64,000 nucleotides of DNA. Source: Aeromicrobium sp. IC_218 (GTDB lineage Bacteria; Actinomycetota; Actinomycetes; Propionibacteriales; Nocardioidaceae). Every line of letters begins with the position of its first letter. Positions within the stretch are counted from its first letter, which is position 1. The position numbers were made by a program, and so were the translations under genes. Under the pieces are notes generated by a model. The model worked only from the letters and a program-made list of their open reading frames with translations, had not been told where the DNA came from and searched no databases. Location: positions 1 to 64,000 of the forward strand of contig NZ_SJXM01000004.1 in the NCBI RefSeq assembly GCF_004336805.1, read 5' to 3'. Below are positions 1 to 7,388 of the stretch, in pieces.

Positions 1-25
1 CGCCTGACCTCCCAAGGAGAACACC

Positions 26-874
26 ATGCTTCGCTCCCTCTTCGCCGGCATCAGCGGCCTGCGCGTGAACCAGACCATGCTCGACGTCACCGGCAACAAC
101 ATCGCCAACGCCAACACGACGGGCTTCAAGTCCAGCACCACCGTCTTCTCGGACACGCTGAGCCAGATGCTCACCGCGGCGTCGGCCGAGAACGCCGGCC
201 GTGGCGGCACCAACCCGATCCAGATCGGCCTGGGCGTCCAGGTCGCCGCGACCAACGCCAACTTCGGCCAGGGCTCGGCGCAGGTCACCAACGTCCCGAC
301 CGACCTCATGCTGAGCGGCGACGGCTTCTTCGTCGTCCGTGACGGCGCCGAGAACGTGTACACCCGCGCCGGCGCGTTCACCTTCGACGAGGCCGGCTCG
401 CTGGTCAGCCCGACCGGCATGCGCGTGCAGGGCTACGAGATCGCCGCCGACGGCACCCGCGGCACCGACCTCGAGGACGTCACGCTCGACTTCACCCACC
501 TCGGCCTGCCGGCCGGCACGACGCTGAAGTCGTACAACATCGGCTCGGACGGCAAGGTCCGCGGCGTGTTCTCCGACGGCTCGCAGCACGACATCGCGCA
601 GATCGCCATCGCCGACTTCGTCAACCCGATGGGCCTGGAGAAGGTCGGCGACACCGCGTTCCGCGAGTCGGCCAACTCGGGCCCGGCCCAGGTCGGCATC
701 GCCGGCGAGGGCACGCGCGGCCAGATCCGCTCCGGCGCGCTGGAGATGTCGAACGTCGACCTCTCCCAGGAGTTCACCAACCTGATCCTGGCCCAGCGTG
801 GCTTCCAGGCCAGCTCGCGCGTCATCACGACGTCGGACCAGGTGCTCGAGGAGCTCGTCAACATCAAGCGCTGA
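26..874 (+). CDS. flgE: Flagellar hook protein FlgE (short Gram-positive type)
   Basis: This is a rod/hook structural protein exported by the flagellar type III apparatus. The N-terminus has the flagellar rod signature (MLRSLFAGISGL, then TGNNIANANTTGFK), and the C-terminus ends EMSNVDLSQEFTNLI...ITTSDQVLEELVNIKR, which closely resembles Bacillus FlgE. At 282 aa it matches the short FlgE type and is far shorter than the enteric protein of about 400 aa. A Shine-Dalgarno AAGGAGA at 14-20 supports the ATG. The previous gene, probably flgD by usual order, seems to stop at 5-7. FlgG is the main alternative, but gene order favours FlgE. Confidence 0.9.
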   Translation: MLRSLFAGISGLRVNQTMLDVTGNNIANANTTGFKSSTTVFSDTLSQMLTAASAENAGRGGTNPIQIGLGVQVAATNANFGQGSAQVTNVPTDLMLSGDGFFVVRDGAENVYTRAGAFTFDEAGSLVSPTGMRVQGYEIAADGTRGTDLEDVTLDFTHLGLPAGTTLKSYNIGSDGKVRGVFSDGSQHDIAQIAIADFVNPMGLEKVGDTAFRESANSGPAQVGIAGEGTRGQIRSGALEMSNVDLSQEFTNLILAQRGFQASSRVITTSDQVLEELVNIKR

Positions 875-915
875 CGCCCGTCCGCACACCGTCGGCCATC
901 GCGACACGCGAACCG

Positions 916-943
916 CTCAGGTTCACGTCGTGGTGGCCGATGG
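916..943 (+). promoter_or_regulatory. Candidate FliA/WhiG-type (sigma-28) promoter of flbD-motAB
   Basis: CTCAGGTTC (916-924) is followed after 11 nt by GCCGATGG (936-943). The layout equals the sigma-28 consensus TAAAGTTT-N11-GCCGATAA and resembles the CTCA-N16-GCCGA form that I recall for FliA promoters of motile actinomycetes. Three further sites with identical spacing lie upstream of fliM, flhA and a chemoreceptor gene. Promoter activity is inferred. Confidence 0.6.
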
Positions 944-997
944 TGCTGTATGCGGCCACGGACGGCTGTGCTGGAACTCGCCAAGGACTGGTGGAAC

Positions 998-1285
998 ATG
1001 ATCACGCTCACGCGCCTCTCAGGCACGACCTTCATCCTGAACTGCGACCTCATCGAGAGGATCGACCGTTCGGGCGACACGGTCGTGACGCTGGTCGACG
1101 GCAAGAAGTACGTGGTCTCCGAGACGCCCGCCGAGGTCGTCGGGCTCGTCGCCCACTACCGCAGCGAGCTGTACTCCGGCCGCCACCTGCTCGGCACCGA
1201 CATCCCCACCCCGACCTCCTCCGGCCGCGGCTCCGTGGTGACCCTCCCACGCCGTGGCCGCGACCTGGACGACGAGGAGCTCTGA
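998..1285 (+). CDS. flbD: FlbD/SwrD family flagellar protein
   Basis: This small protein (95 aa from this start) begins MITLTRLSGTTFILNCDLIERID and carries DTVVTLVDGKKYVV, the FlbD/SwrD family core. The Bacillus homologue raises flagellar motor power and lies in the same place before motor or fliL genes. An upstream in-frame ATG at 950 would add 16 unconserved residues, so the ATG at 998 is preferred. The C-terminal tail, about 45 residues rich in Pro, Arg and Asp, is longer than the compact family core and has no recognisable motif. motA follows after one nucleotide. Confidence 0.85.
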   Translation: MITLTRLSGTTFILNCDLIERIDRSGDTVVTLVDGKKYVVSETPAEVVGLVAHYRSELYSGRHLLGTDIPTPTSSGRGSVVTLPRRGRDLDDEEL

Positions 1286-1286
1286 C

Positions 1287-2066
1287 ATGGATCCCATCAC
1301 CCTGATCGGCGTCGCCACGACGTTCGTGCTCGTGGTGCTGTTCACCGTCATGGAGGGCGGCGACCCCACCAGCGTGCTGCTGCCCGCGCCGCTGCTGCTC
1401 GTCTTCGGCGTCACCATCGTCGTCTGCCTGGCCGGCGGCACCATGGGCGACGCGAAGCGCATCATCCCCTCCATGAAGGAGGCGTTCCTCGGCAAGCCGG
1501 CCAAGGCCGCCGACGTCGTCCCGACCGTCGTCTCCCTGGCCGAGAAGGCCCGCCGCGAGGGCATGCTCGCCCTCGAGGACGAGCTGGCCAAGATCGACGA
1601 CCCCTTCCTGGTCCGCGGCGTCACCATGGCCGTCGACGGCACCGACCCCGCCGAGCTGCGCGAGATCCTCGAGGGCGAGGTCAACGCCAAGGAGGAGGAG
1701 GTCAAGCAGTCGGCCAAGTTCTTCAACGACGCCGGCGCCTACGCCCCCACCATCGGCATCGTCGGCACCGTGCTCGGCCTCGTGCACGTCATGGAGAACC
1801 TCGGCACCCCCGAGGAGCTCGGCCACCTGATCGCCGCCGCGTTCGTCGCCACCCTGTGGGGCGTCCTGTCGGCCAACGCCATCTGGCTCCCGCTGGGCAG
1901 CCGCATCAAGCGCCTGGGCCAGCTCGAGGTCTCCCGCATGGAGCTGGTCATCGAGGGCGTCGCCGCGATCCAGTCCGGCTCGAACCCGCGCCTGGTCGCG
2001 CAGAAGCTCGAGTCCCTGCTGCCGGTCGCCGACCGCCCGAGCACCGCCGAGAAGAAGGCGGCCTGA
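1287..2066 (+). CDS. motA: Flagellar motor stator protein MotA
   Basis: MotA forms the proton-conducting stator with MotB. The 259-aa product starts MDPITLIGVATTFVLVVLF, has four hydrophobic segments with a large cytoplasmic loop between the second and third, and contains the conserved TPTIGIVGTVLGLVHVMENL-like segment (here starting APTIGIVG) and the FVATLWGVLSANAIWLPLG membrane segment. The start was moved from an upstream ATG at 1254, which lies inside flbD, to the ATG preceded by GAGGAG at 1274-1279. motB follows after 3 nt, so the stator pair is co-transcribed. Confidence 0.95.
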   Translation: MDPITLIGVATTFVLVVLFTVMEGGDPTSVLLPAPLLLVFGVTIVVCLAGGTMGDAKRIIPSMKEAFLGKPAKAADVVPTVVSLAEKARREGMLALEDELAKIDDPFLVRGVTMAVDGTDPAELREILEGEVNAKEEEVKQSAKFFNDAGAYAPTIGIVGTVLGLVHVMENLGTPEELGHLIAAAFVATLWGVLSANAIWLPLGSRIKRLGQLEVSRMELVIEGVAAIQSGSNPRLVAQKLESLLPVADRPSTAEKKAA

Positions 2067-2069
2067 CCC

Positions 2070-2957
2070 GTGGCGCGCAAGAAGGTGGAGGAGGAGCACA
2101 CCAACCACGAACGGTGGATGGTCACGTACGCCGACATGCTCACCCTGCTCTTCGTGCTGTTCGTCGTGCTCTACGCCATGAGCCAGGTCGACGAGGCCAA
2201 GTACGCCGCCCTCAAGGAGGGCCTGAGCGAGGGCTTCGGCATGACCGCGGTCATGCAGGGCTCCGACGGCGCGATGCAGGCCAGCTCGATCCAGGAGGAG
2301 CCGCAGGCCAAGGCCGACAGCGCCGAGACCTTCGGCGGCGTCGACCCGCAGGTGCAGGAGAAGATCGACGAGGCGGTCAGCGCCCACGACCGCTCCCAGC
2401 TGCAGCACCAGTACGCCGAGGCGCAGGCCGAGGCGCAGGACCTGACCCAGGTGTGGCGCGAGATCAGCGCCGCGCTGCAGGAGAAGGGGCTGCAGGAGGA
2501 CGTCCAGGCGGTGCTCGACGAGCGCGGACTGGTCATCAGCCTGGTCTCCAAGCACATCGTCTTCGAGCCGAACCTGGCGTCGCTGTCGTCCCGTGGCCGT
2601 GAGGTCGTCGACACCATGGCCCCCGTGCTGCGCCGTATCCAGGCGCCGCTGGAGATCTCGGGCCACACCAACCAGGTCGACGTGAAGCCCAAGTACTACG
2701 ACACCGACTGGGACCTGTCGTCGGCGCGCGCCATCACGGTGCTGCGCTACCTGCACGAGTCCCGCAAGGTGCCCCAGGAGCGGCTGCGCCTGTCGGCCTT
2801 CGGCCACGAGAAGCCGCTCGTCGACCCCGCCAAGAAGGGGTCGCAGGACGTCAACAAGCGCGTCGACATCGTCGTGCTGTCGTCGCTCGCCGCCGAGAGC
2901 AGGCAGCTGCTCGGCACCAATCCGCTCACGTCGCTGAACTCAGGAGAGAACTCATGA
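2070..2957 (+). CDS. motB: Flagellar motor stator protein MotB
   Basis: MotB anchors the stator to peptidoglycan and shares the proton channel with MotA. The 295-aa protein has one N-terminal membrane helix (about residues 21-40) containing Asp22 in YADMLTLL, which matches the channel aspartate. After a Gln/Glu-rich linker (about 75-150) comes an OmpA-like peptidoglycan-binding domain with ISGHTNQVD, SSARAITVLRYL and NKRVDIVVL. It starts at GTG. The stop overlaps the fliL ATG. Confidence 0.95.
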   Translation: MARKKVEEEHTNHERWMVTYADMLTLLFVLFVVLYAMSQVDEAKYAALKEGLSEGFGMTAVMQGSDGAMQASSIQEEPQAKADSAETFGGVDPQVQEKIDEAVSAHDRSQLQHQYAEAQAEAQDLTQVWREISAALQEKGLQEDVQAVLDERGLVISLVSKHIVFEPNLASLSSRGREVVDTMAPVLRRIQAPLEISGHTNQVDVKPKYYDTDWDLSSARAITVLRYLHESRKVPQERLRLSAFGHEKPLVDPAKKGSQDVNKRVDIVVLSSLAAESRQLLGTNPLTSLNSGENS

Positions 2958-3391
2958 CCGTCTCGCAGATGCCCGTCGAGGAGGGCCCGGAGAAGAAGGG
3001 CGGCAAGAAGCGACTGCTCATGATCCTGGTGGCCGTCCTGGCCGTCGCAGCGGCGGCGTGGTTCTTCCTGCTCCGCGACACGGCCGAGGGCGAGGAGCCC
3101 GTCGAGCCGGTGGCCGGCGAGGTCGTCCCGCTCGAGGCCACGCAGGTCAACCTGGCCGGCGGCCACTACCTGCGCATCGGCATCGCGCTGCAGCTCGTCG
3201 AGGGCGCGCACGAGCTGGACGGCTCGGCCGCGATGGACTCGATGATCTCCACGTTCAGCAACCGCCAGCTCAACGAGGTCGTCAACGCCAAGTCGCGCGA
3301 GGAGCTGCGCAAGAAGCTGGTCGAGGTCGTCGACCACCGCTACCACGGCGAGGTCATGGACGTGTACTTCACCGAGTTCGTCACGCAGTAG
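2954..3391 (+). CDS. fliL: Flagellar basal body-associated protein FliL
   Basis: FliL is a single-pass membrane protein that surrounds or stabilises the stator. The 145-aa product has a Lys-rich start (EKKGGKKR), one transmembrane segment (about residues 21-38) and a periplasmic FliL domain ending VDVYFTEFVTQ-like (here MDVYFTEFVTQ). The ATG overlaps the motB stop as ATGA, implying translational coupling. A 46-nt gap before fliM holds a separate promoter candidate. Confidence 0.92.
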   Translation: MTVSQMPVEEGPEKKGGKKRLLMILVAVLAVAAAAWFFLLRDTAEGEEPVEPVAGEVVPLEATQVNLAGGHYLRIGIALQLVEGAHELDGSAAMDSMISTFSNRQLNEVVNAKSREELRKKLVEVVDHRYHGEVMDVYFTEFVTQ

Positions 3392-3401
3392 AAAGTTTCA
3401 T

Positions 3402-3429
3402 CTCAGGTCCGGTGGAGCCCGGACGATAC
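3402..3429 (+). promoter_or_regulatory. Candidate FliA/WhiG-type (sigma-28) promoter of fliM
   Basis: CTCAGGTCC (3402-3410) and GACGATAC (3422-3429) are separated by 11 nt in the fliL-fliM gap, with the same geometry as the sites before flbD, flhA and the chemoreceptor gene. The -10 element differs from GCCGAT by one base. The transcript would begin only a few bases before the fliM GTG, so it could be nearly leaderless. Confidence 0.5.
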
Positions 3430-3437
3430 GTGCTCAT

Positions 3438-4394
3438 GTGAAAACAGCGCAGCACGTAGACGGGCATGCCCGCACGCCGGCCGCCCGCGCGCGTCGTCGT
3501 GACCGCGCGGCGACCGTCGTCCCGTACGACTTCAGCCGTCCCATCCAGCTCTCGCGTGAGCACACGCGCATGCTGCAGATCGCCTTCGACGGGTTCGCCC
3601 GCCAGGCGACGACGGTGTTCACGTCGGTGCTGCGCACCGTCTGCCAGGTCAACCTGATCGTGATCGAGCAGCGCAGCTACGCCGAGTACGTCGACGGCCT
3701 GGACGCGCTCACGCACATGACGATCTTCTCGGCCGACCCGCTGCCGGGCCGCTGCGTCATGGAGATCCCGCTGGAGACCTCCATGGCGGCGGTCGACCAC
3801 ATGCTCGGCGGCCACGGCCGCGGCGACCAGCCGCACCGCGCGCTCAGCGAGATCGAGAGCAACGTGATGGCCGGCCTCATCGACCGGCTGCTGGCCGAGA
3901 TGCGGTACTCGATGTCGGGCCTGGTCGCGATCGACCCCGAGGTGCGCGCCACCGAGTACAGCCCGCAGTTCGCGCAGGTCGCCGGAGCCGGCGACGTCGT
4001 CGTGCTGCTGTCCTTCGAGCTCAAGATCGGCGACCGCGACAGCAGCCTGTCGCTGTGCATGCCGTTCAGCTCGATCCTGCCCCACCTCGTCGGGGCCTCC
4101 TCGCCGGCGCCGGCCTCGGACCGCGAGCGGGCCGAGCTGGCCCGCTCGGCCAAGACCCTGCGCCAGCAGTTCGACCAGGTCCCGGTCGACGTGCAGGTGC
4201 GCTTCCGGCCCACCGCACTGACGCCCGAGGCCCTGCACGGCATCTCCGTCGGGGACGTCGTGCGCCTCAACCACCCCGCGTCGGCCCCGCTGGACGTCGT
4301 CGTCGACGGCACCACGTTCGCCCACGCCACCCCCGGAGCCCGCGGCGCCCACCTCGCCGCGCTGATCGTCCCCACCCAGGAGAGCACGTCATGA
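3438..4394 (+). CDS. fliM: Flagellar motor switch protein FliM
   Basis: FliM is the C-ring component that binds CheY-P and sets the direction of rotation. The 318-aa protein contains YDFSRPIQLSREHTRML, the FliM middle-domain start, METSMAAVDHMLGGHGRG-like sequence and a C-terminal SpoA domain. The start is a GTG without a clear Shine-Dalgarno; an ATG two bases upstream is followed at once by TGA (3436-3441), forming a start-stop element overlapping the GTG. The first 25 or so residues are Arg/Ala-rich and are not the usual CheY-binding peptide. fliN overlaps as ATGA. Confidence 0.93.
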   Translation: MKTAQHVDGHARTPAARARRRDRAATVVPYDFSRPIQLSREHTRMLQIAFDGFARQATTVFTSVLRTVCQVNLIVIEQRSYAEYVDGLDALTHMTIFSADPLPGRCVMEIPLETSMAAVDHMLGGHGRGDQPHRALSEIESNVMAGLIDRLLAEMRYSMSGLVAIDPEVRATEYSPQFAQVAGAGDVVVLLSFELKIGDRDSSLSLCMPFSSILPHLVGASSPAPASDRERAELARSAKTLRQQFDQVPVDVQVRFRPTALTPEALHGISVGDVVRLNHPASAPLDVVVDGTTFAHATPGARGAHLAALIVPTQESTS

Positions 4395-5149
4395 CGGACA
4401 TCGTCGAAACCCAGGTCACCGAGTCGGCGGCCGTCGCGGCCGCCGCGGCACTGCCGTCGGTCGACGCCCTCACCGCCGGTCCGGCCGAGCGTCCCTCGCC
4501 GGTCCTGGTGAGCGCCTTCGCCGCCGCGGTCGTCGCCGACCTGGGCGGTGCCGGCGGCCGCATCGGCCTGCTGGTCGCGCCCGGCCTCGTCGCCGCGCTG
4601 GCCGACACCCCGCTCGGCGAGCTCGACCTCACCGCCGTCGTCCAGCCCGCGCTGGACGCTGCGGCCGAGCAGCTCGGCCGCTCGGCCCAGGGCGCCCGCA
4701 TCGTCGAGCTCGGCGCGATCGACCTGGAGATGGGCGAGACCTACATCGCCTCGGTCATCGCCGACTCCGCCCCGGTCGCCGCGCTGCTCGTGTCGGACAC
4801 CGCCGCCGCCCCGGCGCCGGCCCCGTCCGCCTCCGACGCGCCGTTCGTCGGCACGGCGCCCACCAGCACCGCCGCCGGCCTGGCCGACGGCCCGCGTCCC
4901 GCGCGCGGCATCGAGATGCTGCACGGCGTCATCATGGACGTCACCGTGGAGCTCGGCCGCACGCAGATGAGCGTCCGCGACCTGCTCGCGCTGACCCCGG
5001 GCACCGTGCTCGAGCTCGACCGCGCCGCCGGCAGCCCGGCGGACCTGCTGGTCAACGGCCGGCTCATCGCGCGCGGCGAGGTCGTCGTCGTCGACGAGGA
5101 CTTCGGCCTGCGCGTCACCGAGATCCTCGACGACAACGCCGGAGCCTGA
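4391..5149 (+). CDS. fliN: Flagellar motor switch protein FliN
   Basis: FliN completes the C-ring. The conserved SpoA domain is at the C-terminus: MDVTVELGRTQMSVRDLLALTPGTVLELDRAAGSP, then DLLVNGRLIARGEVVVVDEDFGLRVTEI. At 252 aa it is longer than minimal FliN because of an N-terminal Ala-rich domain (about residues 1-165) of the FliY/CheC-like length, which could carry CheC-type function but shows no motif I can name. The ATG at 4391 overlaps the fliM stop; the longer in-frame reading from 4055 lies inside fliM and is rejected. Confidence 0.93.
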   Translation: MTDIVETQVTESAAVAAAAALPSVDALTAGPAERPSPVLVSAFAAAVVADLGGAGGRIGLLVAPGLVAALADTPLGELDLTAVVQPALDAAAEQLGRSAQGARIVELGAIDLEMGETYIASVIADSAPVAALLVSDTAAAPAPAPSASDAPFVGTAPTSTAAGLADGPRPARGIEMLHGVIMDVTVELGRTQMSVRDLLALTPGTVLELDRAAGSPADLLVNGRLIARGEVVVVDEDFGLRVTEILDDNAGA

Positions 5150-5151
5150 CC

Positions 5152-5568
5152 GTGGATCTCGGGGTCCTCCTGCGGCTGGTCCTGTCGCTCGCGCTGGTGG
5201 TCGGCCTCATGCTGCTCATCGCGCGCTTCGTGGGCAAGCGCTACCAGAGCTCGGGCTCGGTGCTGGACGTCGTCCACCGCCAGCAGCTCTCGCGCGGGTC
5301 GTCGGTCGTCGTCGTGACGACCGCCGGCCGCGGCCTGGTGCTCGGCGTCACCGACAACCAGGTCAGCCTGCTGGCCGAGGTGGACCCCGAGGACCTCGTG
5401 CTGCCCGAGCCGGACATCGCGACGGTCGAGGTCGAGGACCCGGACGCCGCCACCGGGCTCGCCCCGGCGTCGACCCCCGCCGGCGTCCCGGCCGGTGCGC
5501 TCAACGGCTCCGTGCTCTCCCCGCAGGCCTGGCGCCAGCTCGTCGACGGACTGAGGAAGCGCGCGTGA
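5152..5568 (+). CDS. fliO: Flagellar biosynthesis protein FliO (FliO/FliZ family)
   Basis: FliO assists assembly of the FliP export-gate ring. The 138-aa product has one N-terminal membrane helix (LLRLVLSLALVVGLMLLIARF) and a cytoplasmic domain with DVVHRQQLSRGSSVVVVTTAGRGLVLGVTDNQVSLL, the FliO core. The GTG start follows fliN after 2 nt and the stop overlaps the fliP GTG as GTGA. Family members vary strongly, so the call rests on this core and on gene order. Confidence 0.88.
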   Translation: MDLGVLLRLVLSLALVVGLMLLIARFVGKRYQSSGSVLDVVHRQQLSRGSSVVVVTTAGRGLVLGVTDNQVSLLAEVDPEDLVLPEPDIATVEVEDPDAATGLAPASTPAGVPAGALNGSVLSPQAWRQLVDGLRKRA

Positions 5569-6332
5569 CCCGAGTCCTCCGCCGGCTGCTCTGGACGGCC
5601 GGCCTGTCCGTGCTGCCCGTGCTCGTCGCGGCGCCCGCCCACGCGGCCGGCCCGCGCGGGCCCCAGGGCCCCGACGTCACCGTCGAGCTCGACGGCCTGA
5701 CCAACGACCCCAGCACGTCCGTCGTCACGATCATCGCGCTGACGCTCGTCTCGCTGCTGCCCGCGATCGTCCTGACCTGCACCGCGTTCACCAAGGTGCT
5801 CGTCGTGCTGGGCCTGACCCGCAACGCGCTGGGCCTGCAGCAGACGCCGCCCAACCAGGTGCTCGCCGGACTCGCCCTGTTCCTGAGCCTGTTCATCATG
5901 GCCCCGGTGCTCAGCGCCATCAACGACGCCGGCATCCAGCCCTACATGAACGGCGACCTGAGCGCGAGCGCCGCGTGGGACGCCGGCATCGAGCCGCTGC
6001 GGGCGTTCATGATCGCCCACACCGGCGACTCGGAGCTGCAGCTGCTCAGCAACGTGGCCGAGCGCGAGCTGCCCGACACCCGCGACGACGTGGCGCTGAC
6101 GACGCTCATCCCGGCCTTCGTGCTGAGCGAGCTCAAGCAGGCCTTCATCATCGGCTTCGTCATCTTCATCCCGTTCCTGGTCATCGACGTCGTCGTCAGC
6201 GGCGCGCTCATGGCCCTGGGCATGATGATGATGCCGCCCACGATCGTGTCGCTGCCGTTCAAGCTGCTGCTGTTCGTGCTCGTCGACGGCTGGGCCCTCA
6301 TCGTGACCGCGCTCGTCTCGAGCTACGGGTAA
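5565..6332 (+). CDS. fliP: Flagellar export gate protein FliP
   Basis: FliP forms the core of the type III export gate with FliQ and FliR. The 255-aa protein begins with a cleavable-looking signal peptide (VLPVLVAAPAHAAG), as FliP usually does, and has four membrane segments. Family motifs include TCTAFTKVLVVLGLTRNALGLQQTPPNQVL, PAFVLSELKQAFIIGF and ALMALGMMMMPPTIVSLPFK. It starts at GTG, overlapping the fliO stop. Confidence 0.96.
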   Translation: MTRVLRRLLWTAGLSVLPVLVAAPAHAAGPRGPQGPDVTVELDGLTNDPSTSVVTIIALTLVSLLPAIVLTCTAFTKVLVVLGLTRNALGLQQTPPNQVLAGLALFLSLFIMAPVLSAINDAGIQPYMNGDLSASAAWDAGIEPLRAFMIAHTGDSELQLLSNVAERELPDTRDDVALTTLIPAFVLSELKQAFIIGFVIFIPFLVIDVVVSGALMALGMMMMPPTIVSLPFKLLLFVLVDGWALIVTALVSSYG

Positions 6333-6343
6333 GGGGGGCCGTC

Positions 6344-6613
6344 ATGACCGACACCCAGGTCCTGGAGATCGCGATGCACACCATGGTCATCGCGCTCAAG
6401 CTCTCCGCGCCGATCCTGGTCACCAGCCTGGCGATCGGCTTCCTGGTCTCGCTGTTCCAGTCGATGACCCAGATCCAGGAGTTCACGCTCGCGTTCGTGC
6501 CGAAGCTCATCGGCGTCGGCGTCGTGCTCATGGTCTCGGGCAACTGGATGCTGCACGAGCTGCAGAACTTCACGGTCGGCCTGTTCGACATGCTGCCGAG
6601 CCTGCTCGGGTGA
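6344..6613 (+). CDS. fliQ: Flagellar export gate protein FliQ
   Basis: FliQ is a small two-helix subunit of the export gate (89 aa, the usual size). Motifs are PILVTSLAIGFLVSLFQSMTQIQEFTLAFVPKL and a second hydrophobic segment. The ATG has an AAGGGGGG Shine-Dalgarno at 6331-6338 that overlaps the fliP stop. Longer readings starting near 5975 run through fliP in another frame and are rejected. fliR begins 4 nt after the stop. Confidence 0.95.
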   Translation: MTDTQVLEIAMHTMVIALKLSAPILVTSLAIGFLVSLFQSMTQIQEFTLAFVPKLIGVGVVLMVSGNWMLHELQNFTVGLFDMLPSLLG

Positions 6614-6617
6614 CCTC

Positions 6618-7388
6618 GTGACGCTCAGCCTCGCCGGCGAGCCGCTGCTGGCCTACCTGCTCGCCTCGGTGCGGATCTTCACCTGGCTGATGATCGCGCC
6701 GCCCTTCGCCGGGCGGACGGTCCCCACCCAGCTGAAGGCCGTGCTGGCGGTCGCGCTGGCCATGGCGGTCGCACCGATCACCGGCGGGGCCACCATCCCC
6801 GACACGACGCTGGGACTCCTGCTCGAGATCGTCGGGCAGGTCTTCATCGGCGGCCTCATGGGCTTCGTGACGATGATGCTGTTCTCGGCCGTCGCCGCGG
6901 CCGGCAGCATCATCGACCTGTTCGGCGGCTTCGCGATCTCCGCGGCGTTCGACCCGCTGAACATGACCATGAACACGATCATGGGCAAGTTCCACGCGAT
7001 GCTCGCGATGGCGCTGCTGATCGTCTCCGGCGGCCACCTGCTGATCATCGGCGGGCTGCTCAAGACCTTCGCCGTGCTGCCGGTCGGCGAGGCGATCTCC
7101 GTGCCGACGGGGGCGGAGGTGCTGACGACCGCGTTCGGCGTCTTCTTCGTGACCGCCGTGCAGATCGCGCTGCCGCTCGTGGCGGTGCTGTTCGTGGCCG
7201 ACCTCGGCCTGGCCCTGCTGACCAAGATCGCGCCGCACCTGAACGCGATCAACGTGATGTTCCCGGCCAAGATCGGGCTCACCCTGCTGGTCGTCGGCAT
7301 GTCCTTCCCGGTGCTGCCGGGCGTGATCGACCGCCTCGTGGAGCTGATCCTCCAGGCGATGTCGACCCTCGCGGGAGGGGGTGGCTGA
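6618..7388 (+). CDS. fliR: Flagellar export gate protein FliR
   Basis: FliR completes the FliPQR export pore. The 256-aa protein has about six membrane helices; recognisable stretches are RIFTWLMIAPPFAGRTVPTQ, DLFGGFAISAAFDPLN and LLTKIAPHLNAINVMFPAKIG. It starts at GTG and its TGA shares a base with the flhB ATG (TGATG). Confidence 0.95.
   Translation: MTLSLAGEPLLAYLLASVRIFTWLMIAPPFAGRTVPTQLKAVLAVALAMAVAPITGGATIPDTTLGLLLEIVGQVFIGGLMGFVTMMLFSAVAAAGSIIDLFGGFAISAAFDPLNMTMNTIMGKFHAMLAMALLIVSGGHLLIIGGLLKTFAVLPVGEAISVPTGAEVLTTAFGVFFVTAVQIALPLVAVLFVADLGLALLTKIAPHLNAINVMFPAKIGLTLLVVGMSFPVLPGVIDRLVELILQAMSTLAGGGG

Noticed and set aside
1050..2807. Long minus-strand ORF of 585 aa opposite motA and motB
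   Set aside because: It is a repeat-like, Arg/Asp/Gly/Leu-rich antiframe product typical of high-GC DNA, with no domain, and lies opposite two clearly conserved genes.
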